Origin: Nostoc sp. PA-18-2419
GTDB taxonomy: Bacteria > Cyanobacteriota > Cyanobacteriia > Cyanobacteriales > Nostocaceae
Direction of reading: 5' to 3'
Assembly: GCF_005869855.1 (NCBI RefSeq)
Contig: NZ_SZNH01000003.1
Span: 309,017 to 373,016, forward strand
Length of the DNA: 64,000 nucleotides
The notes below the pieces were generated by a model. That model worked only from the letters and a program-made list of their open reading frames with translations. It was not told the origin of the DNA and did no database searches. A program made the position numbers and the translations under genes. Shown here piece by piece: positions 1 to 9,510 of the stretch (the first letter of the stretch is position 1; each line of letters starts with the position of its first letter).

Positions 1-276
1 TTATTGTCAATCATTTCTAATCCAGGCTTTCTTAGTAATGAGCGTACCAACTTTTTGCTTATGATGTATACCTCATAAGCAATTATAATTTGGCTGGTAT
101 ACTAAAGCACAAAATACTGAGTACTGACTATAAAGCTGGTTCCTCAAGAGCTTTGAGCAATTAATTCTCTCCTAATATATATGACTAAAGCTATAAATAA
201 ACTTTCTACTTTTGTGTAATTAGATTTAATTTATTAAAAAATCTTAAAATTAAGAAACAAATACTTTTATTCGCTC

Positions 277-864
277 ATGGCTATCCGGTTTACTGCCTCC
301 CAATCGGTTGAAATCGCTGTTCCCCAGGAGTCTATTCCGATTCAACACTATTTGCGTCAGCCTCAACGTCTGGTTAAGGCTTTGGTTGATAATAGCCGAA
401 TTCAGCAACTTTCTGAAGACGTATTTCGCTTGAAAATGCGTCCGCTAAATTTTATGTCAGTGAGTATTCAACCGACTGTAGACATGAGAGTTTGGGCTGA
501 ATCAAATGGCATAATTTGTTTGCGATCACTACGCTGTGAAATCCTGGGTTTCGAGTTTATTAATCAGCGTTTTGCTCTCAATTTAAAAGGATATTTATCT
601 CCCAAACAGCTAAGCACCGACACTCGCTTGCAAGGAAGAGCTGATTTAGAAGTACAGGTGGATCTGCCACCGCCATTTTCCCTAACTCCAAAGCCAATTT
701 TAGAGGCTGCTGGCAATGGTTTGCTCAAAAGTGTACTCTTAACAATCAAGCAACGCTTATTACATCAACTTTTAGCAGATTATCACTACTGGGTGATATC
801 ACAAATGAAGGATGAAGGACTTGAGGGTGAGAGTACTGAATTACCAATGTTAAATCCTAAGTAA
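277..864 (+). CDS. DUF1997 family protein
   Basis: A 195-residue soluble protein resembling the DUF1997 family of cyanobacteria and plastids, whose biochemical role is unknown. It begins with ATG and has no signal peptide or membrane segment. The centre alternates short hydrophobic strands (the stretch containing FMSVSIQPTVDMRVW, then a second strand-rich block up to LNLKGYLSP), which suggests a beta-rich lipid- or ligand-binding fold. The C-terminal third is helical (SVLLTIKQRLLHQLLADY). It ends 8 bases before the converging rnhB gene. The family call is from memory of its sequence pattern; a function cannot be inferred. Confidence 0.75.
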   Translation: MAIRFTASQSVEIAVPQESIPIQHYLRQPQRLVKALVDNSRIQQLSEDVFRLKMRPLNFMSVSIQPTVDMRVWAESNGIICLRSLRCEILGFEFINQRFALNLKGYLSPKQLSTDTRLQGRADLEVQVDLPPPFSLTPKPILEAAGNGLLKSVLLTIKQRLLHQLLADYHYWVISQMKDEGLEGESTELPMLNPK

Positions 865-872
865 TTATTCAA

Positions 873-1550
873 TCACTTACCATCAACCATTTTGATTTGA
901 CAAGGACGAAAAGACTTGCGATGTAGGGGCGAAGGACCGTACTGTTGCAGAGCTAACAAGTGGTGCTGACTACCATAACCCTTGTTACACTCCAAGTTAT
1001 ACATCGGGTATTTTGATGCTAGACGCATTATTAAATCGTCACGCCAAACTTTGGCGACAATACTAGCAGAGGCAATAGCAAGCGATCGCTCGTCTCCTTT
1101 AACTATTGTTTGTTGGGGCAGTAACAAGTTTTTGATTGACTGATTGCCATCAACTAAGCAAAGTGTAGGCTGTAGCTTTAACTTCAGTACAGCCCGCTTC
1201 ATTGCTAACAGCGTCGCTTGCAAAATATTTATCTTGTCAATTTCTGCACTGGGGGCAAACCCAATTTTCCAATCTACAGCTAGCCCACAAATTTGCTGCG
1301 CTAGCTGAGTTCTTCTTGGACTAGATAACTTTTTACTGTCTTGAATTTTAGCTGCCATTAGTTTTGGCAAAGCATGATCTGGGAGTATCACCGCAGCCGC
1401 TACCACAGGCCCAAATAAAGCGCCTCGTCCTACTTCATCCACACCTGCAATTAGTCCTGGAATCCCTAATAAGGTAGAAAACTCCAGCCAACTGGATTTT
1501 TCTATAGGTGTTGGCGAACGAATGGGAGCTGTTTGCTGTGTTTCTACCAT
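873..1550 (-). CDS. rnhB: Ribonuclease HII
   Basis: Endonuclease that nicks the RNA strand of RNA-DNA hybrids and starts removal of single ribonucleotides from DNA, in the cytoplasm. The 225-residue length fits bacterial RNase HII with a short N-terminal extension of about 30 residues. The four catalytic carboxylates are visible: D38 and E39 in GVDEVGRG, D134 in CLVDG, and D153 in VKGDERS, followed by the IASASIVAKVWRD helix. It starts 8 bases after the stop of rne on the same strand, so it is almost certainly cotranscribed with rne. That gene order is common in cyanobacteria. Confidence 0.95.
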   Translation of the reverse strand: MVETQQTAPIRSPTPIEKSSWLEFSTLLGIPGLIAGVDEVGRGALFGPVVAAAVILPDHALPKLMAAKIQDSKKLSSPRRTQLAQQICGLAVDWKIGFAPSAEIDKINILQATLLAMKRAVLKLKLQPTLCLVDGNQSIKNLLLPQQTIVKGDERSLAIASASIVAKVWRDDLIMRLASKYPMYNLECNKGYGSQHHLLALQQYGPSPLHRKSFRPCQIKMVDGK

Positions 1551-1558
1551 AAGGTAAA

Positions 1559-3664
1559 TTAATTGTCTTCGAGCGCGGAGGAACGACGGCGGCGCCGACG
1601 GTTGGCAGTAGTAGTGCTATTAGCATCACTTTCATCTACGTTCGTCAAGCCTTCTGAAGGAGTATCAGTAAACCCTGATAGTTCAGTTGCCTCTTGAGCT
1701 GTCTCTTGAATTAATGATTTTTGTTCTGGCTCAATAACCTTTGGTATCGGTATTCTATTGGGTGTAAGTTCAGATGTTGCTCTTTGAACAGTAGTTGATT
1801 CTAGAGCTGATTGGGTTGGTGTTGTTGATAGTTGACCAGGCTGAATTACATTAATAATCACAGACTTAGGATTCTTAACTTCTTGCTCCAATTTCACCAA
1901 AGGAGAGATTCCCATTAAGGCAAACATATCCTGTTCCTGGAGCGTCATTTCTACAGTTCTAATTTCCGGTGGTTCTACCACTGGTTTGACTGGCTCTGCC
2001 TTGGTAATTTTAGTGCGCTCTATTCTTTCACTCCAACCTGGTTTACCAAGGGTAGGTAAGGGAATTTCTGGTGTTACTCCTAGTTCTGGTTCAACATCAA
2101 GGTCTAAGTCTGGCTCGTTGACAAAAGCTAATGGATTAGTACCAGTCCGGGCTTCATCTTTGCCGTTTAATCCATTGATACTACCAATCCGACTGCGGCG
2201 AGTGCGGGTACGACGTTTATTATCATTAAGTTCTTGATAACTAGGATGATTGATTAGATTGAGATTACTCAATTCCGAGTCGGCATCGAATGATTCCCCA
2301 AATCCATCATAGGTTTCTCGTGGTTCTGGGATGCGCGCCGATGGCTGACGTGATTCTCTATGAGGTAAAGGAGATACAAAACGCTCGCGCTCTGGTATTT
2401 CTGCTAGTGTGGGCAATCGGTTTTCGATTTCTCCAGGCAGACGCACAGTATGCCCTAGACCACCACAGGTAGGACAAGTTTCACCAAACAATTCGTAAAT
2501 ATTTTGACCCTGACGCTTGCGAGTCAGTTCTACTAAACCCAGTTCAGTTAGTTGAGCAATCTGGGGACGAGCTTTGTCTGCTTTGAGTGCTTTATTAAAG
2601 TGTTCGAGAACTTGCAGTTGATCGCGTCGTGATTCCATATCAATAAAATCAACCACAATGACTCCAGCGATATTTCGCAGACGTAACTGGCGAGCAATTT
2701 CTGTTGCAGCTTCGCAGTTTGTCCACAACACTGTTTCTCTAGCTGTTGCCGATCGCGTGAACGAACCTGAGTTAACATCAATTACTGTTAATGCCTCAGT
2801 TGGCTGAATGATGATATAACCTCCAGAAGGTAGGTCTACCCTTGGTTTTAGGGCTTCTCGAATAGCGGCATTGATCCGGAAATACTCTAAAATTGGCGAG
2901 CGATCGCGATGATGGTCAATTAACAATCCTTGAGGTGTTTGACCTCCACTCCAATTCTGCAAGTACTGTTTAACTCGCTTCAAACCAGTACTGGAATCGA
3001 CAACAATCCGATTTACATCCGCGCCGTACATATCTCGCAATACGCGCTGAATAAAATCATCGTCTCGATTGAGCAGTGCTGGGGCGCGAGTGGAATGGGC
3101 TTCCTGCTGGATTGCTTCCCATTGCTTTTGCAGCACCTCTAAATCTTCCATTATTGCTTCTTCTGGTTTGCCTTCTGCTTCTGTACGCACAAGCAAACCC
3201 ATTCCCGCCGGTTTGATCAAAATGGCTAGTGCCCGTAAGCGGTTGCGCTCGCTTTCACTTTTAATTCGTCGGGATAAATTTACGCCTCTGCCGTAGGGCA
3301 TTAGTACGACATAGCGTCCGGGTAAGGTAATATTACCCGTAAGCCTCGGTCCTTTTGTCCCCGTTGGTTCTTTCATCACTTGCACCAACACTTTCTGTTG
3401 TGGTGCTAATAATTCTGTAATTGCCGCTGCGGTACGTTTTAACTTTAATGGTCCCAAATCGGTGACATGAATAAATCCATTGCGCTCTGGGTCACCAATA
3501 TTAACAAAAGCTGCATCTATCCCAGGTAATACATTTTCTACTACTCCTAAATAGATATCACCTATTTGATGATGACCTGTAGCAACAACCAGTTCCTGTA
3601 TCTGATCTTCAGAAAAAACCGCAGCAATTTGGTGCTGCTCCGCGATAATAATTTGTTTTGGCAT
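1559..3664 (-). CDS. rne: Ribonuclease E/G
   Basis: Single-strand-specific endoribonuclease that starts mRNA decay and matures rRNA and tRNA. At 701 residues it is the compact cyanobacterial type. An S1 domain lies at about residues 35-125 (GDIYLGVVENVLPGIDAAFVN). The catalytic metal-binding aspartates are D296 (VIDVNSG) and D339 (VVDFIDM), and the Zn-link cysteines are C397/C400 (CPTCGG). Residues ~410-690 are a low-complexity, non-conserved region. The extreme C-terminus has RRRRRRSSA followed by LEDN; this arginine-rich nonapeptide is the reported PNPase-binding microdomain of cyanobacterial RNase E. The gene leads the rne-rnhB operon and has a long structured leader. Confidence 0.96.
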   Translation of the reverse strand: MPKQIIIAEQHQIAAVFSEDQIQELVVATGHHQIGDIYLGVVENVLPGIDAAFVNIGDPERNGFIHVTDLGPLKLKRTAAAITELLAPQQKVLVQVMKEPTGTKGPRLTGNITLPGRYVVLMPYGRGVNLSRRIKSESERNRLRALAILIKPAGMGLLVRTEAEGKPEEAIMEDLEVLQKQWEAIQQEAHSTRAPALLNRDDDFIQRVLRDMYGADVNRIVVDSSTGLKRVKQYLQNWSGGQTPQGLLIDHHRDRSPILEYFRINAAIREALKPRVDLPSGGYIIIQPTEALTVIDVNSGSFTRSATARETVLWTNCEAATEIARQLRLRNIAGVIVVDFIDMESRRDQLQVLEHFNKALKADKARPQIAQLTELGLVELTRKRQGQNIYELFGETCPTCGGLGHTVRLPGEIENRLPTLAEIPERERFVSPLPHRESRQPSARIPEPRETYDGFGESFDADSELSNLNLINHPSYQELNDNKRRTRTRRSRIGSINGLNGKDEARTGTNPLAFVNEPDLDLDVEPELGVTPEIPLPTLGKPGWSERIERTKITKAEPVKPVVEPPEIRTVEMTLQEQDMFALMGISPLVKLEQEVKNPKSVIINVIQPGQLSTTPTQSALESTTVQRATSELTPNRIPIPKVIEPEQKSLIQETAQEATELSGFTDTPSEGLTNVDESDANSTTTANRRRRRRSSALEDN

Positions 3665-3958
3665 TCAATTTCCTCAAAAATTGGCAGCACTAACAGGTTT
3701 GGAGGTTTGTGTCTCAAATCCAGTTAATTACTTAAATAAATGAAAACTTATTACATTCCCATATTTTTTGACGCGATGGTAAAACTATCGTCATTACTCC
3801 CAAAGTAGAACCTGCTCTATAGCCCTAGCTCAAACTTCTCTTTGCATGGTAGTTGCTACCCTTCTGGTTCTCTCAAGGACTAAAAGTCGGAAAATCCGGC
3901 GTTAATACCTATCTCGTGTTTGCGTCAGTTTTCATTTTCAATGTTAAACCAGTTTGAT

Positions 3959-3987
3959 ATTATACCTTTTTCTCCTGTTACCTTAAA
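3959..3987 (-). promoter_or_regulatory. Predicted rne promoter
   Basis: On the minus strand a perfect -10 hexamer TATAAT (3959-3964) follows a weak -35 (TTTAAG, 3982-3987) at a 17-base spacing. Transcription would start near 3952 and give a leader of about 290 bases before the rne ATG. The leader holds small hairpins, for example GGTAG-TTG-CTACC at 3848-3860 and CGGA-AAA-TCCG at 3890-3900. Long leaders used for autoregulation are known for rne in several bacteria; that role here is inference. Confidence 0.5.
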
Positions 3988-4935
3988 AAGATGCTACTAC
4001 TGACAACAATCGTCAACCAATTTTAGATTTTAGATTTGCGATTTCAGATTGAAACGGACCATGAGGGTTAAGAGGCTTAAAGACTTCAGATTGATGATTT
4101 GAGATTTGTTCGACCCACAAGGAATGAGACATGAACCATAAAAACAATCCAAAATCTCAAATCTAAAATTGAAAATACAGGTTAACCTGAGCTTTTAAGT
4201 TAAAAAGCTATTGGCACTCTTAAGAGCATTCAGACGTTTGATTATTTCAGAACGGGTAGATATTCATGATTGTTTAAGCAATTAAATCAACCGTTGGTGA
4301 TTGATTTGTGATGCAATAACTCAACAAAGAGAGTTCTAAGTTGAAAATACTAAATCCTGAGCCAGCTTTTAACTCAGGATGCTTGATTTTAGAGGAACTT
4401 ACTCAAGTCGTTAATAAAAAGAAACCACTTCTATTTTCCATTCCCCAGATTTATCCTTAGGGTTACATTTAGCAACATCAGTTGCTACTCTGTCTGAAGT
4501 TGCCCTAGCCTACGGCAAGCTGCGCTTTGATTTTGCGCGTCTGTGGGCATATAGAGAGAGGTCGGGATAACCGACGGCAGTTACTTTCTATAGTGAGTTC
4601 TCCAAAGGAGTAAAACTCTACAAGAGTAACACATTAGCTCTTGGACACTACTGTGGATTAGACATTCAGCAGTTGTTTAAAAGCATGGAGTTAGAGAACC
4701 TAACCGAGCCTGCTGTTCGTTACTGATTCACAAGGTAGCTATAGAGAGAGTGTGTTCTTTAATCTGCCTCAGTTTGTCTGGGATAAAATCCTAGAAGTTG
4801 CACTCTAATATCTTTGCTTTCGCCCCCTGAATACGAGGGTAGTGAACCAGCTAATTCAATGCAGCGCCAGAAAATTTCTCTTGACCTCATTCTAACGCAA
4901 CCTTGCTAAAAATCAATTCCGATGATTTGCAATGT

Positions 4936-4962
4936 TATGACAACTACTACCAAGTTGTCATA
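4936..4962 (-). terminator. Perfect 10-bp stem-loop after the radical SAM gene
   Basis: TATGACAACT (4936-4945) and AGTTGTCATA (4953-4962) pair perfectly around a 7-base loop, six bases beyond the stop codon of the upstream minus-strand gene. No T-run follows on the minus strand, so it may protect the 3' end or be a factor-assisted terminator rather than a classic intrinsic one. Confidence 0.5.
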
Positions 4963-4968
4963 CAGGGA

Positions 4969-7671
4969 TTATACTCCTAAAACTAAGCGATTGCGGTGGA
5001 TGTGTCGAAGTTGAAATTCTACATTAGCTACTGCCTCTAACATAAATATAATTTGTTCGGGACGTAACAGCCAACCATCTTGACGATAGCTACCTAGATA
5101 ACGAATAACAGATATAGATTCTGCTGTGCCATTGTAGGTTTGTTGCAATTCCATTTCAAACAAGCGATCGCGCAGATTTATTAACTGGCTCTTGCCTGAC
5201 TTAGTTGTTTGTTCGTACCAGAGTTCGTCTTTGGCTTTAATAGTATCAATCCAGTTTTGCCATTGTTTAGGCAATGCTTCCTCAAGTCCTGCTACAGCGA
5301 TTGAATATTCTGCGGCTACCAATAGTTGGCTAGCTGCTTTAGCTTTTAAATCAGTCTGCGCCACATGATATATAGGTATGTCTGTAGGCATTTCCCGAAT
5401 TAGTTGCTCTTTAAAAGTATCAACTGCCACGGGTATTGTTAACTCAAAATCCACAATTTCACCACTGCTAGTAGCTCCTAAAGCCAAAGCAGTCGCTACA
5501 GAAATTCGTGGCATTGGATGAAAACCAGCAGTGAAAGCAATTGGCAAGCCTGCTCGCCGCACAACTCGGTCAAACAAACGGATTAAATCCAAATGGCTCA
5601 CCAAAGCCATTTTTCCTTGCTTACCAAACCACACTCGTATTCGTTGTGTCTTAGCTGTGTTGGGAACAAACTCGCCGGCGAATTTTGGTACAGCAGGTGG
5701 TTCAATAACAATATTGTGCCCAAAATCAGTACCACAAACCCCACACTGAGAACAACCTTCAAAAGAACAATCGGGTACAATTGCCGCTTCTAAGGCACGT
5801 TCCAAATCTTCTTTGAGCCATTTTTTGTCAATCCCAGTATCAATATGATCCCAAGGTAAGGGAGTATCGAGGGAGTAGGGAGTGCCCACTGCCCAGTCTG
5901 GAGTTAGGAATTTTTCCGTGTGCTTCTGTATTTGTGTGCTCTTGGGCGGCTGTGCCTCAAACAAATTCCATTCACCATTTTCGATTTGGCGGTATTTCCA
6001 ATCTAGACCAGCTTGGCTGATCGCATCTCCCCAAGCACTAAAAGCCCGGTCTAAATTTTCATACCATGAATCCATACCTGCACCCAACTCCCAAGCGCGG
6101 CGTACTACTTTGCCCAAAGTACGATCGCCTCGCCCAACAAAATCCTCCATTGCTGAAATTCGCACATCAGTAAAATTTACCTTCACTCCTTTGAGCCGAC
6201 AAAATTCTTGCCGCAGCAGGTTTTGTTTGCGTCGAAATTCAGTTGTAGAAACTGAGTGCCACTGAAATGGCGTATGGGGTTTAGGGGTAAAGTTAGAAAT
6301 TGTCAAATTAAAGTTCAGAGGTTTTCTGCCTTTGCCTCGACACTCCCCCTGTAGCCAACTTACTGTTTCGGCAATACCTAAGACATCAGCATCTGTCTCA
6401 CCAGGCAAGCCAATCATAAAATATAACTTAATTTTATTCCAGCCTTGCTCCCAAGCTGTTTTCACCCCCCGCAACAGTTCTTCATTTGTCAAACCCTTAT
6501 TTACGATGTCTCGCATCCGCTGAGTTCCAGCCTCTGGAGCAAACGTTAGTCCCCCTTGGCGCGTACCTCCAAGGATATTAGCAATATTTTGATCAAATTT
6601 GTCTACCCGTTGACTGGGTAAACTTAAAGAAATGTTTTCATTTTTTAAACGATTTTTAATTTCCATCCCCACTGCTGGTAGGGATAAATAATCAGAACAA
6701 CTTAGAGACAGTAAAGAAAACTCATTGTAACCAGTTGCCCTCATACCTTGTTCAATTGCTTCTACCACTTTATCTGGTTCTACGTCCCGTGCTGGTCGAG
6801 TCAACATTCCTGGTTGACAGAAGCGACAGCCACGAGTGCAACCACGCCGAATTTCAATGGTCAAACGGTCGTGTACTGTTTCTACGTAGGGAACTAGCCC
6901 AATGGAATATGCTGGAATTGGAGTTGCAACTCTTCGCACAATACGTTTTGGCACCCCTGGCCGCGTCGGATAAACCGAGCCATCATCTGCCATGTCGTAA
7001 AACTGGGGGACATATACACCTGGTATTTGTGCCAAGTCTAGTAATAAATCTTCCCGACTCAAAAGAGCTTGTTTGCCTTCTTCCAATACCAGACCAATTT
7101 CTGGCAGTAATTCTTCTCCATCTCCAAGGGCGAAAAAGTCGAAGAAGTCAGCGTAAGGCTCAGGATTTGATGTTGCTGTCTGTCCCCCTGCGAAAATCAG
7201 AGGATATGAGGGCTGGGTATTGCTCAATTCTCCTGTGTCTTGATACCCCGCTGCGGTGGTTCCTTGCCTCTCTCGCCATGTCAGGGGAATTCCGGCTAAA
7301 TCTAACATTTCTAGGATATTAGTTGCACCTAATTCGTAACTGAGGCTAAAACCTAAAATATCAAATTCTGTGAGCGATCGCTTCGACTCTACCGCAAACA
7401 ACGGTGTATTCGTTTGGCGTAGTTTCGTACAGAGATCTTGTCCTGGTAAATAGGCGCGATCGCACAATTGACGAGGTTTGGCATTCAAAATGTTATACAG
7501 AATGATGTGCCCTAAATTGGATGCACCGACTTCATATACTTCTGGGTAAGTTAAAACCCAGCGTATTGTTGTTGTATCCCAAGGTTTGTGTATTGCTAAG
7601 CGCTCGTTACCTAAGTAACGCGCTGGTTTTAAAATATCCGGTGTTATTAATTTTTCAACTGCAACAGCCAC
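4969..7671 (-). CDS. Two-module B12-binding-like radical SAM protein (TIGR03960 + TIGR03936/DUF2344)
   Basis: A 900-residue protein joining two modules found together in many bacteria. Residues ~30-200 form a B12-binding-like region (NLGHIILYN, DILGFSLSYELG). Residues ~265-480 form a radical SAM barrel with the [4Fe-4S] ligands C278, C282 and C285 (CTRGCRFCQPG) and a GLPGET loop. The C-terminal ~230 residues match the DUF2344 pattern (VWFGKQGKMALVSHLDLIRLFDR, FTAGFHPMPRIS). A CSQCGVCGTDFG cysteine cluster links the modules. By family it should use SAM radical chemistry on an unknown, possibly RNA or cofactor, substrate. Translation starts at ATG 7671. It is transcribed alone. Confidence 0.88.
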   Translation of the reverse strand: MAVAVEKLITPDILKPARYLGNERLAIHKPWDTTTIRWVLTYPEVYEVGASNLGHIILYNILNAKPRQLCDRAYLPGQDLCTKLRQTNTPLFAVESKRSLTEFDILGFSLSYELGATNILEMLDLAGIPLTWRERQGTTAAGYQDTGELSNTQPSYPLIFAGGQTATSNPEPYADFFDFFALGDGEELLPEIGLVLEEGKQALLSREDLLLDLAQIPGVYVPQFYDMADDGSVYPTRPGVPKRIVRRVATPIPAYSIGLVPYVETVHDRLTIEIRRGCTRGCRFCQPGMLTRPARDVEPDKVVEAIEQGMRATGYNEFSLLSLSCSDYLSLPAVGMEIKNRLKNENISLSLPSQRVDKFDQNIANILGGTRQGGLTFAPEAGTQRMRDIVNKGLTNEELLRGVKTAWEQGWNKIKLYFMIGLPGETDADVLGIAETVSWLQGECRGKGRKPLNFNLTISNFTPKPHTPFQWHSVSTTEFRRKQNLLRQEFCRLKGVKVNFTDVRISAMEDFVGRGDRTLGKVVRRAWELGAGMDSWYENLDRAFSAWGDAISQAGLDWKYRQIENGEWNLFEAQPPKSTQIQKHTEKFLTPDWAVGTPYSLDTPLPWDHIDTGIDKKWLKEDLERALEAAIVPDCSFEGCSQCGVCGTDFGHNIVIEPPAVPKFAGEFVPNTAKTQRIRVWFGKQGKMALVSHLDLIRLFDRVVRRAGLPIAFTAGFHPMPRISVATALALGATSSGEIVDFELTIPVAVDTFKEQLIREMPTDIPIYHVAQTDLKAKAASQLLVAAEYSIAVAGLEEALPKQWQNWIDTIKAKDELWYEQTTKSGKSQLINLRDRLFEMELQQTYNGTAESISVIRYLGSYRQDGWLLRPEQIIFMLEAVANVEFQLRHIHRNRLVLGV

Positions 7672-7830
7672 TATGATATCTTCGAGCTACTTTGCTTACA
7701 GTTATTCGACCATAACTTTAACATTCAATTTACTCTGATAACAAAGTTTTTCATTACAATTTATAACTTTTTTACATATAGTCCGTTCCTCACCGAACTT
7801 TGCTGATTATTACATCGCTTATATATAAAT

Positions 7831-8160
7831 TTATGTTGCAGACGATTCGGCTCCACTTGCCAAAATTTGAAAAACCCTATCGAGTTGCGTCAGTTCAAAA
7901 ATAATTTGAATTGAGGGAGCGATATTGCAAAGTTGGAAACTTCTTTCTAAACTAACAGCCAGCTTGTGTGCTGATAAGAGTGCCATCAAAGCTGTGCTGT
8001 CTAAGGATTCTACTGCTGCTAGATCTACTACCAATATGGAAATATCATTTTTTGTTACCCCAGTAGTGAGATCTCGTTCAAATTCCAACGCGTTTGCAGC
8101 ATTCAAACAGCCTTGGGGTCGAATAACTGCAATTTTTGGATACTGAAGCACTGCTTGCAT
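7831..8160 (-). CDS. STAS domain protein (anti-sigma factor antagonist type)
   Basis: A 109-residue single STAS domain like SpoIIAA/RsbV. These proteins bind a partner kinase or anti-sigma factor and switch partners on serine phosphorylation. The conserved loop carrying the phosphorylatable serine is ESLDSTALMALL, with the earlier strand ILVVDLAAV. AGGATG lies upstream of the ATG at 8160. No kinase or phosphatase partner gene lies nearby, so its pathway cannot be assigned from context. Confidence 0.88.
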   Translation of the reverse strand: MQAVLQYPKIAVIRPQGCLNAANALEFERDLTTGVTKNDISILVVDLAAVESLDSTALMALLSAHKLAVSLERSFQLCNIAPSIQIIFELTQLDRVFQILASGAESSAT

Positions 8161-8629
8161 AGTTACATCCTATGAGAATTATTGAAGCGTCAAAGTAAGA
8201 ATTATTTGAACATAAACTTTTTTGTGTTGCATCGACCATATGTCTTAGGTTTCTTTGCTGAATCTTTATTGCTTTAGGATGTCAGTTTAAAGATTGTCAT
8301 AATTCAAGTTTAAAATGTGTTTACATATACTTTTTTTTTATCTCAGTTCAAAAACAATCAACATAGACAGCGTTAGAGCAGAAAAATTATCCGTAACTTT
8401 CCTGAGGAAACTTGACTAGTCTATAACTTAAGCTAATTTAGCCAAGTCTTAACAGTAAGTTAAGTCTCACACCTTACTGTTACTGATGATATAGAGCGAA
8501 CTCGCAGCAAATTATTTATCTAACTAATTTAAATTGTGATCTATATCACTAATTAAGTAGTATTTGATCGCTTTTTATACTTAGCTTTATCTGGAATAAT
8601 TGATATCTTATAGAGTTGGATTATTACTT
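8161..8629. other. AT-rich intergenic region
   Basis: 469 bases between the divergent STAS gene and the small gene at 8630. It contains A/T runs, including a nine-T tract near 8331, and must hold promoters for both. I see no coding sequence, RNA gene or clear operator. Confidence 0.5.
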
Positions 8630-8830
8630 ATGAGAACTAGGTACGCTATTCGGAAATTGGTAGAAAAAGCTCTTGATATTAAAAAACTAACTCCTGAGAT
8701 AGAAAATGAAATCAATTCAGAACTGACTCAATTAGGTTATATTTCTGACGTTGACTACGAAGCTTTGGAATTATTAATGGCAGAGATGGATGCTGGTCGA
8801 ATTCAGTTAGTTCCTAGCCTGGGATATTAA
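8630..8830 (+). CDS. Small conserved-type hypothetical protein
   Basis: A 66-residue acidic, helical protein. I chose the ATG at 8630 (MRTRYAIRKL...) over an upstream in-frame start at 8600 because the extra residues are hydrophobic and look untranslated. The sequence has regular helices (IENEINSELTQLGYI, YEALELLMAEMDAG) and ends in SLGY. I recognise its look from small cyanobacterial hypothetical proteins but cannot name a family. No partner gene is close. Confidence 0.6.
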   Translation: MRTRYAIRKLVEKALDIKKLTPEIENEINSELTQLGYISDVDYEALELLMAEMDAGRIQLVPSLGY

Positions 8831-9122
8831 GATAATTCATAATTAATTTTTGTCATAAAAATAAAATAGATAACCACAAAACTTGTCTATAAGTTAAAAG
8901 TTTTAACTAAAATTTCCATAGTTAATTTTAGTTATTTCGATATAGAGGTTGGGTTGATAATATTGAGTTAATTTTGATCAACAACTTGAGAAGTAAAACT
9001 TTGAAAGAGTAAAAAATTACTGTCAAGTATTTTAAGTGCATATGAAGAGACATTTGTGTTAAAAAACAGAGGTATCCTTTAATACACAACGTTATTTGAC
9101 ACTATTAGTTAAAATTTACTTT

Positions 9123-9197
9123 ATAAATAATCTTATCAAGACAGTAGAGGTAAATAAGGTAATATTATTGCTTGTATTTTTTGATAAGATTATTTAT
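9123..9197. repeat. 17-bp perfect inverted repeat with 41-bp spacer
   Basis: ATAAATAATCTTATCAA (9123-9139) is the exact reverse complement of 9181-9197. The spacing is too long for a simple terminator, and no T-run gives it direction. It may be a miniature mobile element or a processed RNA stem. Confidence 0.55.
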
Positions 9198-9265
9198 TTA
9201 AATTTCTGAATGTAGCGTCAACTGTACTAATGATCATCTACATTGTGCATTCAAAATAAATCACC

Positions 9266-9432
9266 GTACACTTCACTAAACGCCTAGAAAAAATTCCTCC
9301 CTACCTGTTTGCTGAAATTATCCATAAACACAATGAACTCTTGGTAAAAGAGTTGATATCATCAATATGGCTATTGGCAATCAAGATAAATCCATTCCTA
9401 CTAATATTCTTCAGATAATAGATGAAGTGTAA
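9266..9432 (+). pseudogene. dapL: Decayed N-terminal fragment of LL-diaminopimelate aminotransferase
   Basis: Frame one reads HFTKRLEKIPPYLFAEI, then HKHNELLVKE. After a one-base loss near 9350 the next frame reads VDIINMAIGNQDKSIPTN, then ILQIIDE, and ends at TAA 9430. This matches the N-terminus of cyanobacterial LL-diaminopimelate aminotransferase (…KRL..IPPYLFAEI…VDII..GVGDPDKPTP…), an enzyme of lysine and peptidoglycan synthesis. There is no start codon and nothing of the rest of the ~410-residue enzyme, so it is a relic; an intact copy should be elsewhere. The family match is from memory. Confidence 0.75.
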
Positions 9433-9510
9433 TCAAGAAAGCTGGGATTAGGAAAGGTGAGAAAGACAACTATGTCCAATGCTTCATGCCCTATCGCTAG
9501 TACCTAATCC

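Larger units (their letters stand above)
3665..4968. other. Long intergenic region: rne leader, repeats and coding-like relics
   Basis: 1.3 kb without an intact gene. The part next to rne (to ~3950) is the predicted leader. 4020-4180 is AT-rich repeat DNA, with copies of an 'aaaatctcaaatctaaaat'-like word facing each other. A perfect 8-bp stem (ATCCTGAG/CTCAGGAT) sits at 4354-4380. 4500-4740 has several small hairpins (GTCGG-GATAA-CCGAC) and two stretches that read like protein. On the plus strand a frame without a start codon runs from ~4573 and ends at the TGA near 4724 (...LALGHYCGLDIQQLF...LTEPAVRY). On the minus strand a peptide ends VAKCNPKDKSGEW...VVSFY near 4410. Neither has a start codon, and I recognise no family. 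Confidence 0.5.
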
